From assembly GCA_020849725.1 (NCBI GenBank), contig JADLAZ010000263.1, forward strand, positions 1 through 32,849: 32,849 nt of DNA. The letters are read 5' to 3'. Made by a program: the position numbers and the translations under genes. The notes under the pieces were generated by a model. That model had not been told where the DNA came from. It saw nothing but the letters and a program-made list of their open reading frames with translations, and did not search any database. Each line of letters begins with the position of its first letter. Positions within the stretch are counted from its first letter, which is position 1. This DNA is from Chloroflexota bacterium. Lineage in GTDB: Bacteria; Chloroflexota; Chloroflexia; Thermomicrobiales; JADLAZ01. Shown in pieces: positions 16,029 to 23,444 of this stretch.

Positions 16029-17480
16029 ATGAAGCTGAAGGAGCCGACACTGCGCAGCCATGCCTCGGATGGGTTTCTGACTCGTCGCCGCCTGCTGGGG
16101 GTTGCCGGTCTGGCTGGCCTCGGCAGTCTGGTGGCCGCCTGCATGCCGGCGGCCCAGCCGCCCGCACCGACCAAGGCCGCCGAGACGAAGCCAGCGGAGG
16201 CCAAGCCGGCGGCCACCGTCGCCCCGGCTGCCGCGCCCGCCTCCAGCAAGGCGCCGGTCGAGCTGGTCTTCTGGACCTTCATGCCGACTGCGGCGCGCTT
16301 TGCCGGCCGGCCGGAGCTGTTCAAGAGATGGGGCGACAAGGCCAACGCCACCGTCAAGGTCGAGGAGCTGGACAACAACGACATCCATACCAAGCTGCTC
16401 GCCGGCAAGGCCAGCGGCGTGTTGCCGGACATCCTGGACCCCGCCGAGTCGCCGCGCGTCAATAACTGGGCGCAGATCGGCGTGCTGGCCGATGTGTCGC
16501 GCGTCCTCAAGGAACTGGGCCAGGACGACTTCTGGAAGCCGGCCGTCGACGCCGTCTCGTTCGACGGCAAGATCTGGTCGATCCCATTCGTCGGCTTTCC
16601 CCACCTGCTCTACTACCGCAAGGACATGCTCACGGAGAAGGGGCTGAAACCACCGACCAACTGGGATGAGATGGAACAGGTTGCCAAGGCACTGACTGGC
16701 AAGGACAAGGCCGGCCAGGAGATCTCCGGCACGGTCGGCTTCTTCGCCATTCATCACGCGCTTTTCTTCTGGCAGAACATGGTCGGCCCCAACAATGGCT
16801 TCACCTGGGACAAGGCCGACAAGGAAAAACCGATGTTCCCGGCCAAAGAGAACCTCGAAGCCATGAACTATGTCAAGCGACTGGTGCCCTACATGCAGAA
16901 GGGCGCCGAAAGCATGAACTACGGCAACACCAACACGTTCTTCTTCGAGGGCAAGTGCGCCACGACGCTGTCGAGCACGTCCTTCGCTAACGGCCTGTAC
17001 AAGACCAAGCCGGAGCTGGCGCCGAACGTCGGTTCGGCGCCGGTGCCAAAGGGACCGAGTAGCGACGGCAAACGCGGCGCGGCTAACGGCGTGTCCTACT
17101 AGGGCTGGACGCCGCAGAGCAAGCATCAAGAACTCCTCTACGATCTGATGAAGTGGTTCTTCACCAAGGAGAACTACCTCGAAGGCTTCCGGACGATCGA
17201 CTTCGGTCTCATCCCACAGCGCAAGTCGGTCGTCGAGGACCCGCAGTACAAGAAGTTCATTCCCGAGGTTATCTGGCACGTGCCGGAGAACGGCCGCAAG
17301 GCCGCCGAGATCAACACCTTCCCCGGCGAGGATTGGGGTCCGAACCCGTTCACCAACTTCCTGATCGCCAAGAAGACCTACAATGACCTCCTGATCAAGA
17401 TCTACACCGGCGAGCAGCCGGACGCAGCCCTCAAGTGGGCCCAGGGCGAGGCGGAAAAAATCGTCAAGGAGAACCGGTAA
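16029..17480 (+). pseudogene. ABC solute-binding lipoprotein gene interrupted by one in-frame TAG
   Basis: Extracellular sugar-binding lipoprotein (family 1 solute-binding type) of the downstream importer. From ATG 16029 the export signal has Arg-Arg-Arg at 19-21 followed by a hydrophobic core and the lipobox LVAAC (Cys38), so Tat export and lipidation are likely. A Pro/Ala/Lys-rich tether follows, then the binding domain (VELVFWTFMPTAARF onward). At 17100-17102 a TAG (codon 358) stops translation. The same frame then continues without break to TAA at 17480 with clearly coding sequence (GWTPQSKH, then KWFFTKENYLEGF, IPQRKSVVEDPQ). Full length would be 483 codons, normal for the family. TAG may replace TGG. 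TAG is the ordinary stop of several neighbours, so recoding is unlikely; a nonsense mutation or sequence error is more likely. Confidence 0.85.
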
Positions 17481-18445
17481 TGTCCGAGGCCACGCGCCCG
17501 GCCCAGTCGGTCGCCGTTGGCGACAGCCTGGGCCGGCGCTGGACCCACCTGATCCAGTCGCGCGGCTTCTTCGCCGTCATGCTGCTGCTGCCGGCGACGC
17601 TGGTGCTGCTGGCGGTGCAGGTCTACCCGATCACCAATACGCTGCTGCTGAGCCTCAACTCCTACAACCTGCTGCGCCCCGACCGCGGCATCGTGTTCAA
17701 CTTCCCCGACAATTTCGTCTGGCTGGCCCAGAACGAGCTGTTCTGGCTGGCGCTGAGCAATACCCTGATCTTGATGGTCGGCGTGGTGACGCTGGAGATG
17801 GTCGCCGGCCTGACGATCGCGCTGCTGCTCAATGAGCCGTTCCGCGGCTACCCGCTGGTGCGGGCCATCTTCATCCTGCCGTGGGCCATTCCGACCGTCG
17901 TCGTCGCCTGGCTGGCCAAAGCGATGGCACACCCGACCTACGGCATCATCAATCAGTTGCCGAACGCTATCCTCCTGCCGCTGGGCCTGATCTCCGAGCC
18001 GCTATCGATCAACTTGTTCGGCGACCCGAACCTCGCGCTGTGGGGCGTGCTGGCGGTGCTGGCCTGGAAGGGCATGCCGTTCGTGATCCTGGTGCTGCTG
18101 GCCGGCCTGCAAGCGATCCCCACGGAGATCGAGGAGGCGGCCCAGATCGACGGCGCCAGCGGTTGGCAGCAACTCTGGTACATCACGCTGCCGAGTTTGC
18201 GGATGGTGATCGTGATCGCCTCGATCCTGCGGGCGATCAGCATCTTCAACGGCTTCGATCTACCGTTCCTCCTGACCGGTGGCGGTCCGCTGAACCGGAC
18301 GCTGATCATGCCGATCTTCTTCTACGACGAAGCCTTTGGTGTCTTCCAGATGGGCCGCGCCGCCAGCATCACCGTCGTCATGATGGTCTTCCTCATGGCG
18401 ATGGTCTTCGTGTTGCTGCGCGTCCAGCCCAAGGAGGAGCGATGA
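17480..18445 (+). CDS. Carbohydrate ABC transporter permease, MalF type
   Basis: A 321-residue permease. The ATG at 17480 overlaps the stop of the solute-binding gene by one base (TAATG), with AAGGAG 8 nt upstream. About six membrane segments begin with FFAVMLLLPATLVLLAVQVYP. The EAA loop is IEEAAQIDGASGWQQLWYI, and the family-typical LTGGGPLNRT segment follows. It pairs with the MalG-like product of the next gene, overlapping it by ATGA. The intact coding state of both permeases suggests the binding-protein gene was disabled recently or not at all. Confidence 0.94.
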   Translation: MSEATRPAQSVAVGDSLGRRWTHLIQSRGFFAVMLLLPATLVLLAVQVYPITNTLLLSLNSYNLLRPDRGIVFNFPDNFVWLAQNELFWLALSNTLILMVGVVTLEMVAGLTIALLLNEPFRGYPLVRAIFILPWAIPTVVVAWLAKAMAHPTYGIINQLPNAILLPLGLISEPLSINLFGDPNLALWGVLAVLAWKGMPFVILVLLAGLQAIPTEIEEAAQIDGASGWQQLWYITLPSLRMVIVIASILRAISIFNGFDLPFLLTGGGPLNRTLIMPIFFYDEAFGVFQMGRAASITVVMMVFLMAMVFVLLRVQPKEER

Positions 18446-19359
18446 GCCAGCCCGCCGCCCCCCTGACCGGCGCCGGCGTCCACCTCCACCAGCCGCCCCG
18501 CATCCGGCCGCGCACGATCAAGCGCGCTATCAAGATCACGGTGCTGCTCTGCCTGATGATCGTCTACTTCCTACCGATCTGGTGGCTGATCAAGTCGTCG
18601 TTCCAGCCCGAGGCGGAGATCAAGACGACCGAGTTCTCGCTGATCACGCTCAGCCCGACGCTGGAGAACTTCTTCAAGGCGCTGTCGGACCCGAACTTCG
18701 CCATCTGGTTCCGCAACAGCATCATCCTGGCGGTGGCAACGGCAGTAATTGCCATCTGCACCTCGAGCCTGGCCGCCTACAGCCTGGCGCGGGTGCCGGT
18801 GCGCTTCACCCGCCTGGGGGCGCGCTTCTACTTCCTGGCCTACATCGCGCCCGGCGTCATGGTCGTTATTCCGCTGTACGTGGTGCTGTCGGCGCTCAAA
18901 CTGACCGATACCTACTGGGGATTGATTATCACTTATACATCATTTGCTATCCCGTTCAGCACCTGGCTGCTGCGGGCCTACTTCGCCAGCCTGCCGGCCG
19001 ATCTGGAAGACGCGGCGCTGGTCGATGGCTGCACCCGGCTGGGCGCACTGTGGCGCGTGGTCCTGCCCATCTCCGCGCCCGGTCTGGCAACGGTGGCGCT
19101 GTTCTCCTTCATCCTGGCCTGGAACGATGTCCTATTCGCGGTCATCTTCACCAACAGCAACGAGATGCGCACGCTGTCGATCGGGCTGCGCTTCTACGCC
19201 CGCGACGCGATGGGCATCGGCGCCTCGTCGGCCACGACGCACGGCATCGGCTCGGTCTACGCGATGTCGCTGCTGGTGGTCGCACCAGCCTTTCTGATCT
19301 TCATCCTGCTGCAGCAGTACCTTGTACGGGGCCTGGCCGCCGGCGCGGTGAAGGGGTAG
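18442..19359 (+). CDS. Carbohydrate ABC transporter permease, MalG type
   Basis: A 305-residue permease starting at ATG 18442, with AAGGAGGAG just before it and overlapping the MalF-like stop (ATGA). A longer in-frame extension upstream is only the shadow of the MalF-like gene. A basic N-terminus of about 30 residues leads to the first helix (ITVLLCLMIVYFLPIWWLI) and the KSSFQP motif. The EAA loop is LEDAALVDGCTRLGALWRVV, followed by FILAWNDVLFAVIF. It is the last gene of the operon. No ATPase is encoded here, so a shared MsmK/UgpC-like ATPase from elsewhere is expected. Confidence 0.94.
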   Translation: MSQPAAPLTGAGVHLHQPPRIRPRTIKRAIKITVLLCLMIVYFLPIWWLIKSSFQPEAEIKTTEFSLITLSPTLENFFKALSDPNFAIWFRNSIILAVATAVIAICTSSLAAYSLARVPVRFTRLGARFYFLAYIAPGVMVVIPLYVVLSALKLTDTYWGLIITYTSFAIPFSTWLLRAYFASLPADLEDAALVDGCTRLGALWRVVLPISAPGLATVALFSFILAWNDVLFAVIFTNSNEMRTLSIGLRFYARDAMGIGASSATTHGIGSVYAMSLLVVAPAFLIFILLQQYLVRGLAAGAVKG

Positions 19360-19377
19360 CTCGCCGCCGAGCGCGGG

Positions 19378-19767
19378 TCAGTCAGCCGGCAACGCCATCT
19401 CCGGCCCCGGCGCTGGCGCCGCGCTCGCGAGCGGGGCCAGTGTTGCCGCCAGGAACGAGCGCATCACCGCCGTCAGCAGCGCCTCATCCTCGACGCGGGC
19501 CAGTGTCGCCGGCAGGTTGATCACCGGCACATCGAGCGTCGCCGCCAGCAGCGCCAGTTGGCGCAGCGCTGCCGCCGGCGCCTGCCTCGCCAACCCGCCT
19601 TCCAGCAGCAGCACCGCCGGCCGCCGCGCCCGCACCGCCTCCAGTCCGGCGGTGATCGTGCCGAACAGCCGTGGGGCGTAGCCCCGCTCGGCCAGCGCGT
19701 GCGCCAGCACCCGCGCGAGTGGTCGCTGCGTGACGACCACCACCGCCAGGTGCTGTGTCGTCGCCAT
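19378..19767 (-). CDS. Small receiver-like protein lacking the phospho-acceptor Asp
   Basis: A 129-residue protein. I choose the ATG at 19767 (GCAGGG upstream) over a GTG at 19791. The pattern of strand and helix (LAVVVVTQRPLARVLAHAL, ERGYAPRLF, GLEAVRARRPAVLLLEGGL) looks like the first half of a CheY-type receiver domain. The paired acidic residues after strand 1 are replaced by VTQ, and the phospho-acceptor Asp is Glu56 in LLLEGG. If the fold is right it cannot be phosphorylated in the usual way and may be constitutively on. No output domain is present. The C-terminal 25 residues are Ala/Pro-rich. The family assignment is weak. It is convergent with the ABC operon. Confidence 0.6.
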   Translation of the reverse strand: MATTQHLAVVVVTQRPLARVLAHALAERGYAPRLFGTITAGLEAVRARRPAVLLLEGGLARQAPAAALRQLALLAATLDVPVINLPATLARVEDEALLTAVMRSFLAATLAPLASAAPAPGPEMALPAD

Positions 19768-19986
19768 GACCCATCCCTGCCAACTCGTCACCGACCGGCG
19801 CCACGTGTCGCGCCGACCGCGCTGCTGGTCCTGCCTAAGCGTAGAGTGCCAGGCATTGCAGATTCATGAGCGCGGCGGCGGGCCAGCGTTGCAGTTCGAT
19901 ATCAGAGCGGCGCGCCGGCGCCGGCCACGATAGTGTACAATGGCCGTCGGAAGCCACCGACCGACGCCGCTGTGAGGAGCGACCGG

Positions 19987-20268
19987 ATGCAGCACCGTGA
20001 TGCCGAGCCAACCACGCGCTCGTGGATGCCCTTTATCCTGCCGCTCATCGCCTTTGGCGCGGCGCTCGTCTTCATCCCCATCCTGGGGATCATCTTCCTC
20101 AACATCGCCGTCGCCACGGGTGGCTGGTTCCACGAGCCAGTGCCACACAGCATGGCCGTCATCATTCTCGCGCTGATCGTGTCGTTTGCCATCGCCGGGA
20201 CAGCCGCTGTCATCGCCTCGCGCCCTGAGACGCCGGTGCCCCCGCGCGATGGCAGTAGCCGCCACTAG
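19987..20268 (+). CDS. Small two-helix membrane protein
   Basis: A 93-residue protein; ATG 19987 with GAGGAG 7 nt upstream. Two hydrophobic segments are visible, MPFILPLIAFGAALVFIPIL followed by a continuation, and MAVIILALIVSFAIAGTAAV. A short loop containing GGWFHEPVPHS separates them, and the C-terminal tail is basic and Pro-rich. I do not recognise a named family. It is unlinked to its neighbours by spacing. A TACAAT box at 19936 might be its -10, but no -35 supports it. Confidence 0.72.
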   Translation: MQHRDAEPTTRSWMPFILPLIAFGAALVFIPILGIIFLNIAVATGGWFHEPVPHSMAVIILALIVSFAIAGTAAVIASRPETPVPPRDGSSRH

Positions 20269-20283
20269 CGCGCGGCGGCTGGC

Positions 20284-21096
20284 TCAGGCGGCCAACAGCG
20301 CCAGGGTTTGTGCGCGCACCGCTGGGAAGGCTGCTGACTCGACCGCGCCAGCGCCGAGCCGCAGCACCGTGCCGCGCCAGTCGCCCAGCCAGCCGCCGGC
20401 ATGCAACCAGCCGCGCTCGCCAAGGGTGAAAACCGCTGGTGCGTCCGGCGCGAACGGCAAGCGTGCCAATCGGTAGCGGGTCTGGAAGGCGTCCCAGTCA
20501 GGATCGGAGATGCCATTGGCCTGGCCGCCAGCCGGCCCGGACCAGGGGATGGTGTAGTCCACGCCCAGCGCCAGCGCCGCCGCGGTCGCCAGCCGCAGCA
20601 CCAGCACGGCCATCGCGCCCGCCGCTTCCCGATGTGGGTGCCCGCCGTGCCGCTGCGGCGCCAGCAGTGCCAGGTACTGGTCCAGGCGCGAGGCCGCCTC
20701 GAGCAGTTGCGCCAGCGTCTCGACTGACGCCCCACCGCGCGCCAGCTGCTCGACGTCAAGCGCCATCGCCCGCGGATGAGCGGTCTCGGCGGCCAGCGGC
20801 GAGGTAAGGGCCCACACCGGGCAGCCGATGCGGTCGCGGAAGAAGGTCGCCGGGTGTGGCGTCTCATCGACCGACGGCCAGCGGCTGGCCTCAATCCAGT
20901 TCGCCAGTGCGCCGAAATCGTGCCCGAACCGCACCGCCACACACGCGGCATACAGCGTGACGTATGGCTCGCCCTCGCGGCCGGTCCACGTCCACGGCCA
21001 CAGGCCGAGCGACTGATGGTGCCGCTCGACGAGCCACTCGACCAGGCGCAACATCAGCGCGCGGCGGTCGCCCGGCGCGGACGGATCGGCACTCAT
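20284..21096 (-). CDS. Uncharacterised protein, second gene of a coupled pair
   Basis: A 270-residue soluble protein I do not recognise. The ATG at 21096 overlaps the stop of the upstream membrane-protein gene as ATGA. It is rich in Trp and Ala. Notable segments are WLVERHHQSLGLWPWTW near the N-terminus, GEPYVTLYAACVAVRFGHDF, HPATFFRDRIGCPVWAL, and GERGWLHAGGWLGDWRGTVL near the end. No signal peptide, membrane helix, nucleotide-binding or metal motif is evident. The alternating helical stretches with scattered Trp could suit an alpha/alpha-barrel sugar-active protein, but this is only an impression. The coding frame is supported by GC-rich third positions and by the overlap. Confidence 0.75.
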   Translation of the reverse strand: MSADPSAPGDRRALMLRLVEWLVERHHQSLGLWPWTWTGREGEPYVTLYAACVAVRFGHDFGALANWIEASRWPSVDETPHPATFFRDRIGCPVWALTSPLAAETAHPRAMALDVEQLARGGASVETLAQLLEAASRLDQYLALLAPQRHGGHPHREAAGAMAVLVLRLATAAALALGVDYTIPWSGPAGGQANGISDPDWDAFQTRYRLARLPFAPDAPAVFTLGERGWLHAGGWLGDWRGTVLRLGAGAVESAAFPAVRAQTLALLAA

Positions 21097-21401
21097 CGAC
21101 GCGGTCCCAGCCGCGCGCGGCGGCGCTCCGACAGGTACAGGCTCAGGCCGACCAGGCCAAGCGCGGCCGCCACCACCGCCAGCAGGATGACCCGATCGAT
21201 CACGCGCCCCAGCGCGAAGGTGATGCTCAGGGTCAGCGCCCCCAGCCCGCCGGCGATGTTGCCGGCGCCCGAGGCGCCCAGGAAGCGGAAATCGCGGCTG
21301 ACCTGGAGCGGCACGAAGCCGACGAGCTGCAGGATGCCCATCGCCAGCCCGTAGCAGCCAAGCAGGAACAGCACCACCGCCAGGACCTCAATCGGCTCCA
21401 T
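21093..21401 (-). CDS. Small membrane protein, first gene of a coupled pair
   Basis: A 102-residue protein from ATG 21401 (GGTGGAG and GGAAGG just upstream). There are three predicted membrane segments: VLAVVLFLLGCYGLAMGILQLVGF, a Gly/Ala-rich middle one, and VILLAVVAAALGLVGLSLYL. A basic C-terminal tail follows (SERRRARLGPRR). No family is recognised. Its stop overlaps the start of the 270-residue protein (ATGA), so the two are probably made together and may act at the membrane as a pair. Confidence 0.75.
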   Translation of the reverse strand: MEPIEVLAVVLFLLGCYGLAMGILQLVGFVPLQVSRDFRFLGASGAGNIAGGLGALTLSITFALGRVIDRVILLAVVAAALGLVGLSLYLSERRRARLGPRR

Positions 21402-21446
21402 GCTCCACCGTCCTTCCGCGCGTGGATACCGCCGCTGCATTGTAGC

Positions 21447-21481
21447 GCGCTGGCGGCCGCAGTTGTGGCGGCCGCCAGCGC
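21447..21481 (-). terminator. Perfect 14-bp hairpin after the MocR-type regulator gene
   Basis: GCGCTGGCGGCCGC (21447-21460) pairs fully with 21468-21481 around a 7-nt loop. It begins 4 nt past the regulator's last base and precedes the coupled pair on the same strand. It is a strong stem but has no T-tract, so it may be an RNA-stabilising or Rho-assisted end. Confidence 0.55.
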
Positions 21482-21484
21482 AGG

Positions 21485-22960
21485 CTAGACGAGCGGCATC
21501 TGGCTCGACAGCGGTGCGCGGTCCGCCACTGCGCCGCGCGTCGCCACGGCCCGCACCGCGCCAGCCAGCCGACCGATTGCCTCATCGAGCTGGTCGGCCG
21601 GTGGGTTGGCGTAGCACAGGCGCAGGCTGCCGTCGTCGCAGCCGTTGACCGAGAACCAACTGCCCGGCATGAACGACACGCCGCGCGCCAGCGCCTCCTC
21701 CAGGACCGCCTCGGCGCTGACGCCGTCCGGAAGGCGCAGCCACAGGGACAGGCCACCGCGCGGCCGGGCAACCGCTAGCTCGGGCAGATGGGTTTGCAGC
21801 GCCGATGTCAGGCGCTCGGCCCGGGCGCGGCAGATGTGCCGCAGCGCGGCCAGGTGCGGTTCCAGCAGCCCGGCCGCCAGGAAGCGCTGCACACCGACCT
21901 GGGCCAGATTGTTCGCCTGCAGATCGGCTGCCCGCTTCAGACGCGCCACCTGCTCGATCGTCTGCGGTGGCGCCACCAGCCAACCCAGCCGCAGCCCGGC
22001 GCTGATGATTTTAGACGCCGACCCAAGCGCCAGCACCAGCCCATCGCGGTCGAGCGCCTTCAGTGACGGTGGCGGCGGCTGGTCGAAATAGAGCTGGTCG
22101 AACAGGTTATCCTCGACGATCGGCGTTGCCTGGCGCGCGGCCGCCTCGAGCAGCGCCCGACGGTGGGCCAGTGGCATCGTCGCCCCGGTCGGGTTGTGGT
22201 AGGTCGGCATCGTATAGATGAAGCGCACCGGGTAGCGGCCCAGCAGCGAGGTCAGTGCCTCAACGTCCATGCCGTCGCGGTCATATGGCACCGGCAGCAG
22301 CCGCGCGCCGGCCGCGCGGAAGGCGGCCAGCGCCCCACCATACGTGTGCGCCTCGACCGCGACATAGTCGCCGGGCCGCAGCAGCAGCCGAGCAATCAAA
22401 TCGATGCCTTGCTGCGAGCCGGACAACACCTGGATCTCGGCCGGCCGCGCCGGCACGCCCCAGCCGGCCAGCAACCGGGCCAACTCGTGGCGCAGCGCCG
22501 GCGATCCCTCTGCCGGCTGATACTCGGCCAGCAACTCCGGCTGCTCCTGCGACACCTCAGTCATCAGATGCAGCAGCGTCAGCATCGGGATGCTCTCGGT
22601 CGGCGGCATCGCGTGCGCCAGCGACAGCATCCGACCAGGCCCACCGCGCGCGGCCAGCGCTGCTGAGCCGGTCGTCGGTCCCGTCCAGGCCATCTCGCCC
22701 GGTCCCAGGTCGCGCGCCACGTAGGTACCGCTGCCCTGCCGGCCACGCACCAGTCCGGCTGCCTTGAGCTCGTCGTAGGCGGCGACGATCGTCGTGCGGC
22801 TCAGCCCCAGCGCGCGCGCCAGCGTTCGGTCCGGCGGCAGCCGCTCGCCCGGCGGCAGCGAGCCGTCGCGGATCATCACGGCGAGGCGGGTCGCGATCTG
22901 CTGGTAGGCCGGCACATCGCCATCGACCACCCGCAGGGCGGCCACAAGCATCTCGTTCAT
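21485..22960 (-). CDS. MocR/GntR-type transcriptional regulator with aminotransferase domain
   Basis: A 491-residue PLP-dependent regulator. The winged helix (about 10-82, PAYQQIATRLAVMIRDGSL and LARALGLSRTTIVAAYDEL) is joined to a class I aminotransferase fold. The fold has the pattern AEYQPAEGSPALRHELA, NPTGA (256-260), VEDNLFDQ with Asp284, and SASKIISAGLRLGWL with the PLP Lys at 317. Such proteins sense amino acids, vitamin B6 or GABA and usually bind direct repeats. I place the start at ATG 22960. A TATGCT -10 ends 7 nt before it, which implies a leaderless message. In-frame ATGs further upstream lie in the promoter. It is divergent from two tiny genes that share the spacer. The effector is unknown. 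Confidence 0.9.
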   Translation of the reverse strand: MNEMLVAALRVVDGDVPAYQQIATRLAVMIRDGSLPPGERLPPDRTLARALGLSRTTIVAAYDELKAAGLVRGRQGSGTYVARDLGPGEMAWTGPTTGSAALAARGGPGRMLSLAHAMPPTESIPMLTLLHLMTEVSQEQPELLAEYQPAEGSPALRHELARLLAGWGVPARPAEIQVLSGSQQGIDLIARLLLRPGDYVAVEAHTYGGALAAFRAAGARLLPVPYDRDGMDVEALTSLLGRYPVRFIYTMPTYHNPTGATMPLAHRRALLEAAARQATPIVEDNLFDQLYFDQPPPPSLKALDRDGLVLALGSASKIISAGLRLGWLVAPPQTIEQVARLKRAADLQANNLAQVGVQRFLAAGLLEPHLAALRHICRARAERLTSALQTHLPELAVARPRGGLSLWLRLPDGVSAEAVLEEALARGVSFMPGSWFSVNGCDDGSLRLCYANPPADQLDEAIGRLAGAVRAVATRGAVADRAPLSSQMPLV

Positions 22961-22967
22961 GGTGACC

Positions 22968-22996
22968 AGCATACCAGCCGTCCAATCAATCCGCAA
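22968..22996 (-). promoter_or_regulatory. Promoter of the MocR-type gene, probably leaderless
   Basis: On the minus strand an extended -10 (TGGTATGCT; hexamer 22973-22968) lies 17 nt from TTGCGG. The start codon begins 8 nt after the hexamer, so transcription likely begins at or within 1-2 nt of the ATG. One ATTGGA box (22986-22981) sits inside the spacer. Confidence 0.45.
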
Positions 22997-23071
22997 TGGG
23001 CATCCAATTTTCAAATGGACCTTGTCAATGCAGTCCAAACGAGTCATCATGATCACTGATGGACTGATTGG
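22980..23071. promoter_or_regulatory. Repeated ATTGGA boxes in the divergent regulator/small-gene spacer
   Basis: On the minus strand ATTGGAC occurs at 22986-22980, ATTGGAT at 23008-23002 and TTTGGAC at 23039-23033. The first two are spaced 22 bp, about two helical turns. Oppositely oriented ATGGAC copies are at 23015-23020 and 23059-23064, with ATTGG at 23067-23071. MocR proteins commonly bind direct repeats, so this is a plausible operator controlling both directions. Confidence 0.5.
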
Positions 23072-23100
23072 CCATCGTAATTCTCGCCTCGGAGGAAACC

Positions 23101-23250
23101 ATGGAGGTGCTGCTGCTCATCATTGGACTGGTCGCTCTCAGCCTGGCGGCGCACCGCTGGGGCGTCGACTCCACCGATGGCCCTGGCTCGGCCGAGTGGG
23201 CGCGCCGCCGTACCTGGAACGCTGCCTGCGGCGGCACGGAGGTGGAGTAG
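23101..23250 (+). CDS. Very small single-helix membrane protein
   Basis: 49 residues. ATG 23101 has GGAGGA 4 nt upstream, and the in-frame extension to 23068 lacks a ribosome site. One hydrophobic segment (VLLLIIGLVALSLAAHRWG) is followed by a hydrophilic tail with VDSTDGPGSAEWARRR. Similar tiny proteins with an RWGVDS..SPEW pattern are familiar from high-GC bacteria, by memory only. It is divergent from the MocR-type gene and followed 3 nt later by another tiny gene. Confidence 0.65.
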   Translation: MEVLLLIIGLVALSLAAHRWGVDSTDGPGSAEWARRRTWNAACGGTEVE

Positions 23251-23253
23251 ACT

Positions 23254-23436
23254 GTGGACTCGATGCTCGACATCCTCATCGTCCGCGCCGACCAGGCCGA
23301 GCGGTTGCGTCAGGCTGCCCACGCGGCACGCCTCAGCGCCCTCGCCGCGGACAGGCTCCCAGGCTCCGCCGTGGCGCGCCCACGCCGGTGGCTGTGGCTG
23401 TCAAGCGCGCTCCGGCTGCTGGCGCGTGGCGCCTGA
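23254..23436 (+). CDS. Small basic hypothetical protein
   Basis: 60 residues from GTG 23254, or 57 from ATG 23263. The GGAGGTGGAG overlapping the end of the upstream tiny gene supplies the ribosome site. An amphipathic Ala/Arg helix (VRADQAERLRQAAHAARLSA) is followed by a basic and partly hydrophobic end (RRWLWLSSALRLLARG). No family is recognised. Tight spacing to the single-helix gene suggests a co-transcribed pair. Confidence 0.5.
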   Translation: MDSMLDILIVRADQAERLRQAAHAARLSALAADRLPGSAVARPRRWLWLSSALRLLARGA

Positions 23437-23444
23437 TCGGCGTG

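Noticed and set aside
17100..17102. TAG read as pyrrolysine or as reassigned codon
   Set aside because: TAG is the normal stop of at least five other genes here, and no pyrrolysine genes are in view.
17881..18441. Upstream extension of the MalG-like frame (187 codons)
   Set aside because: It runs inside the MalF-like gene in another frame; ATG 18442 with its ribosome site and ATGA overlap is the natural start.
19936..19941. TACAAT as promoter of the two-helix membrane protein
   Set aside because: There is no matching -35 box or extended -10, so I did not list it as a feature.
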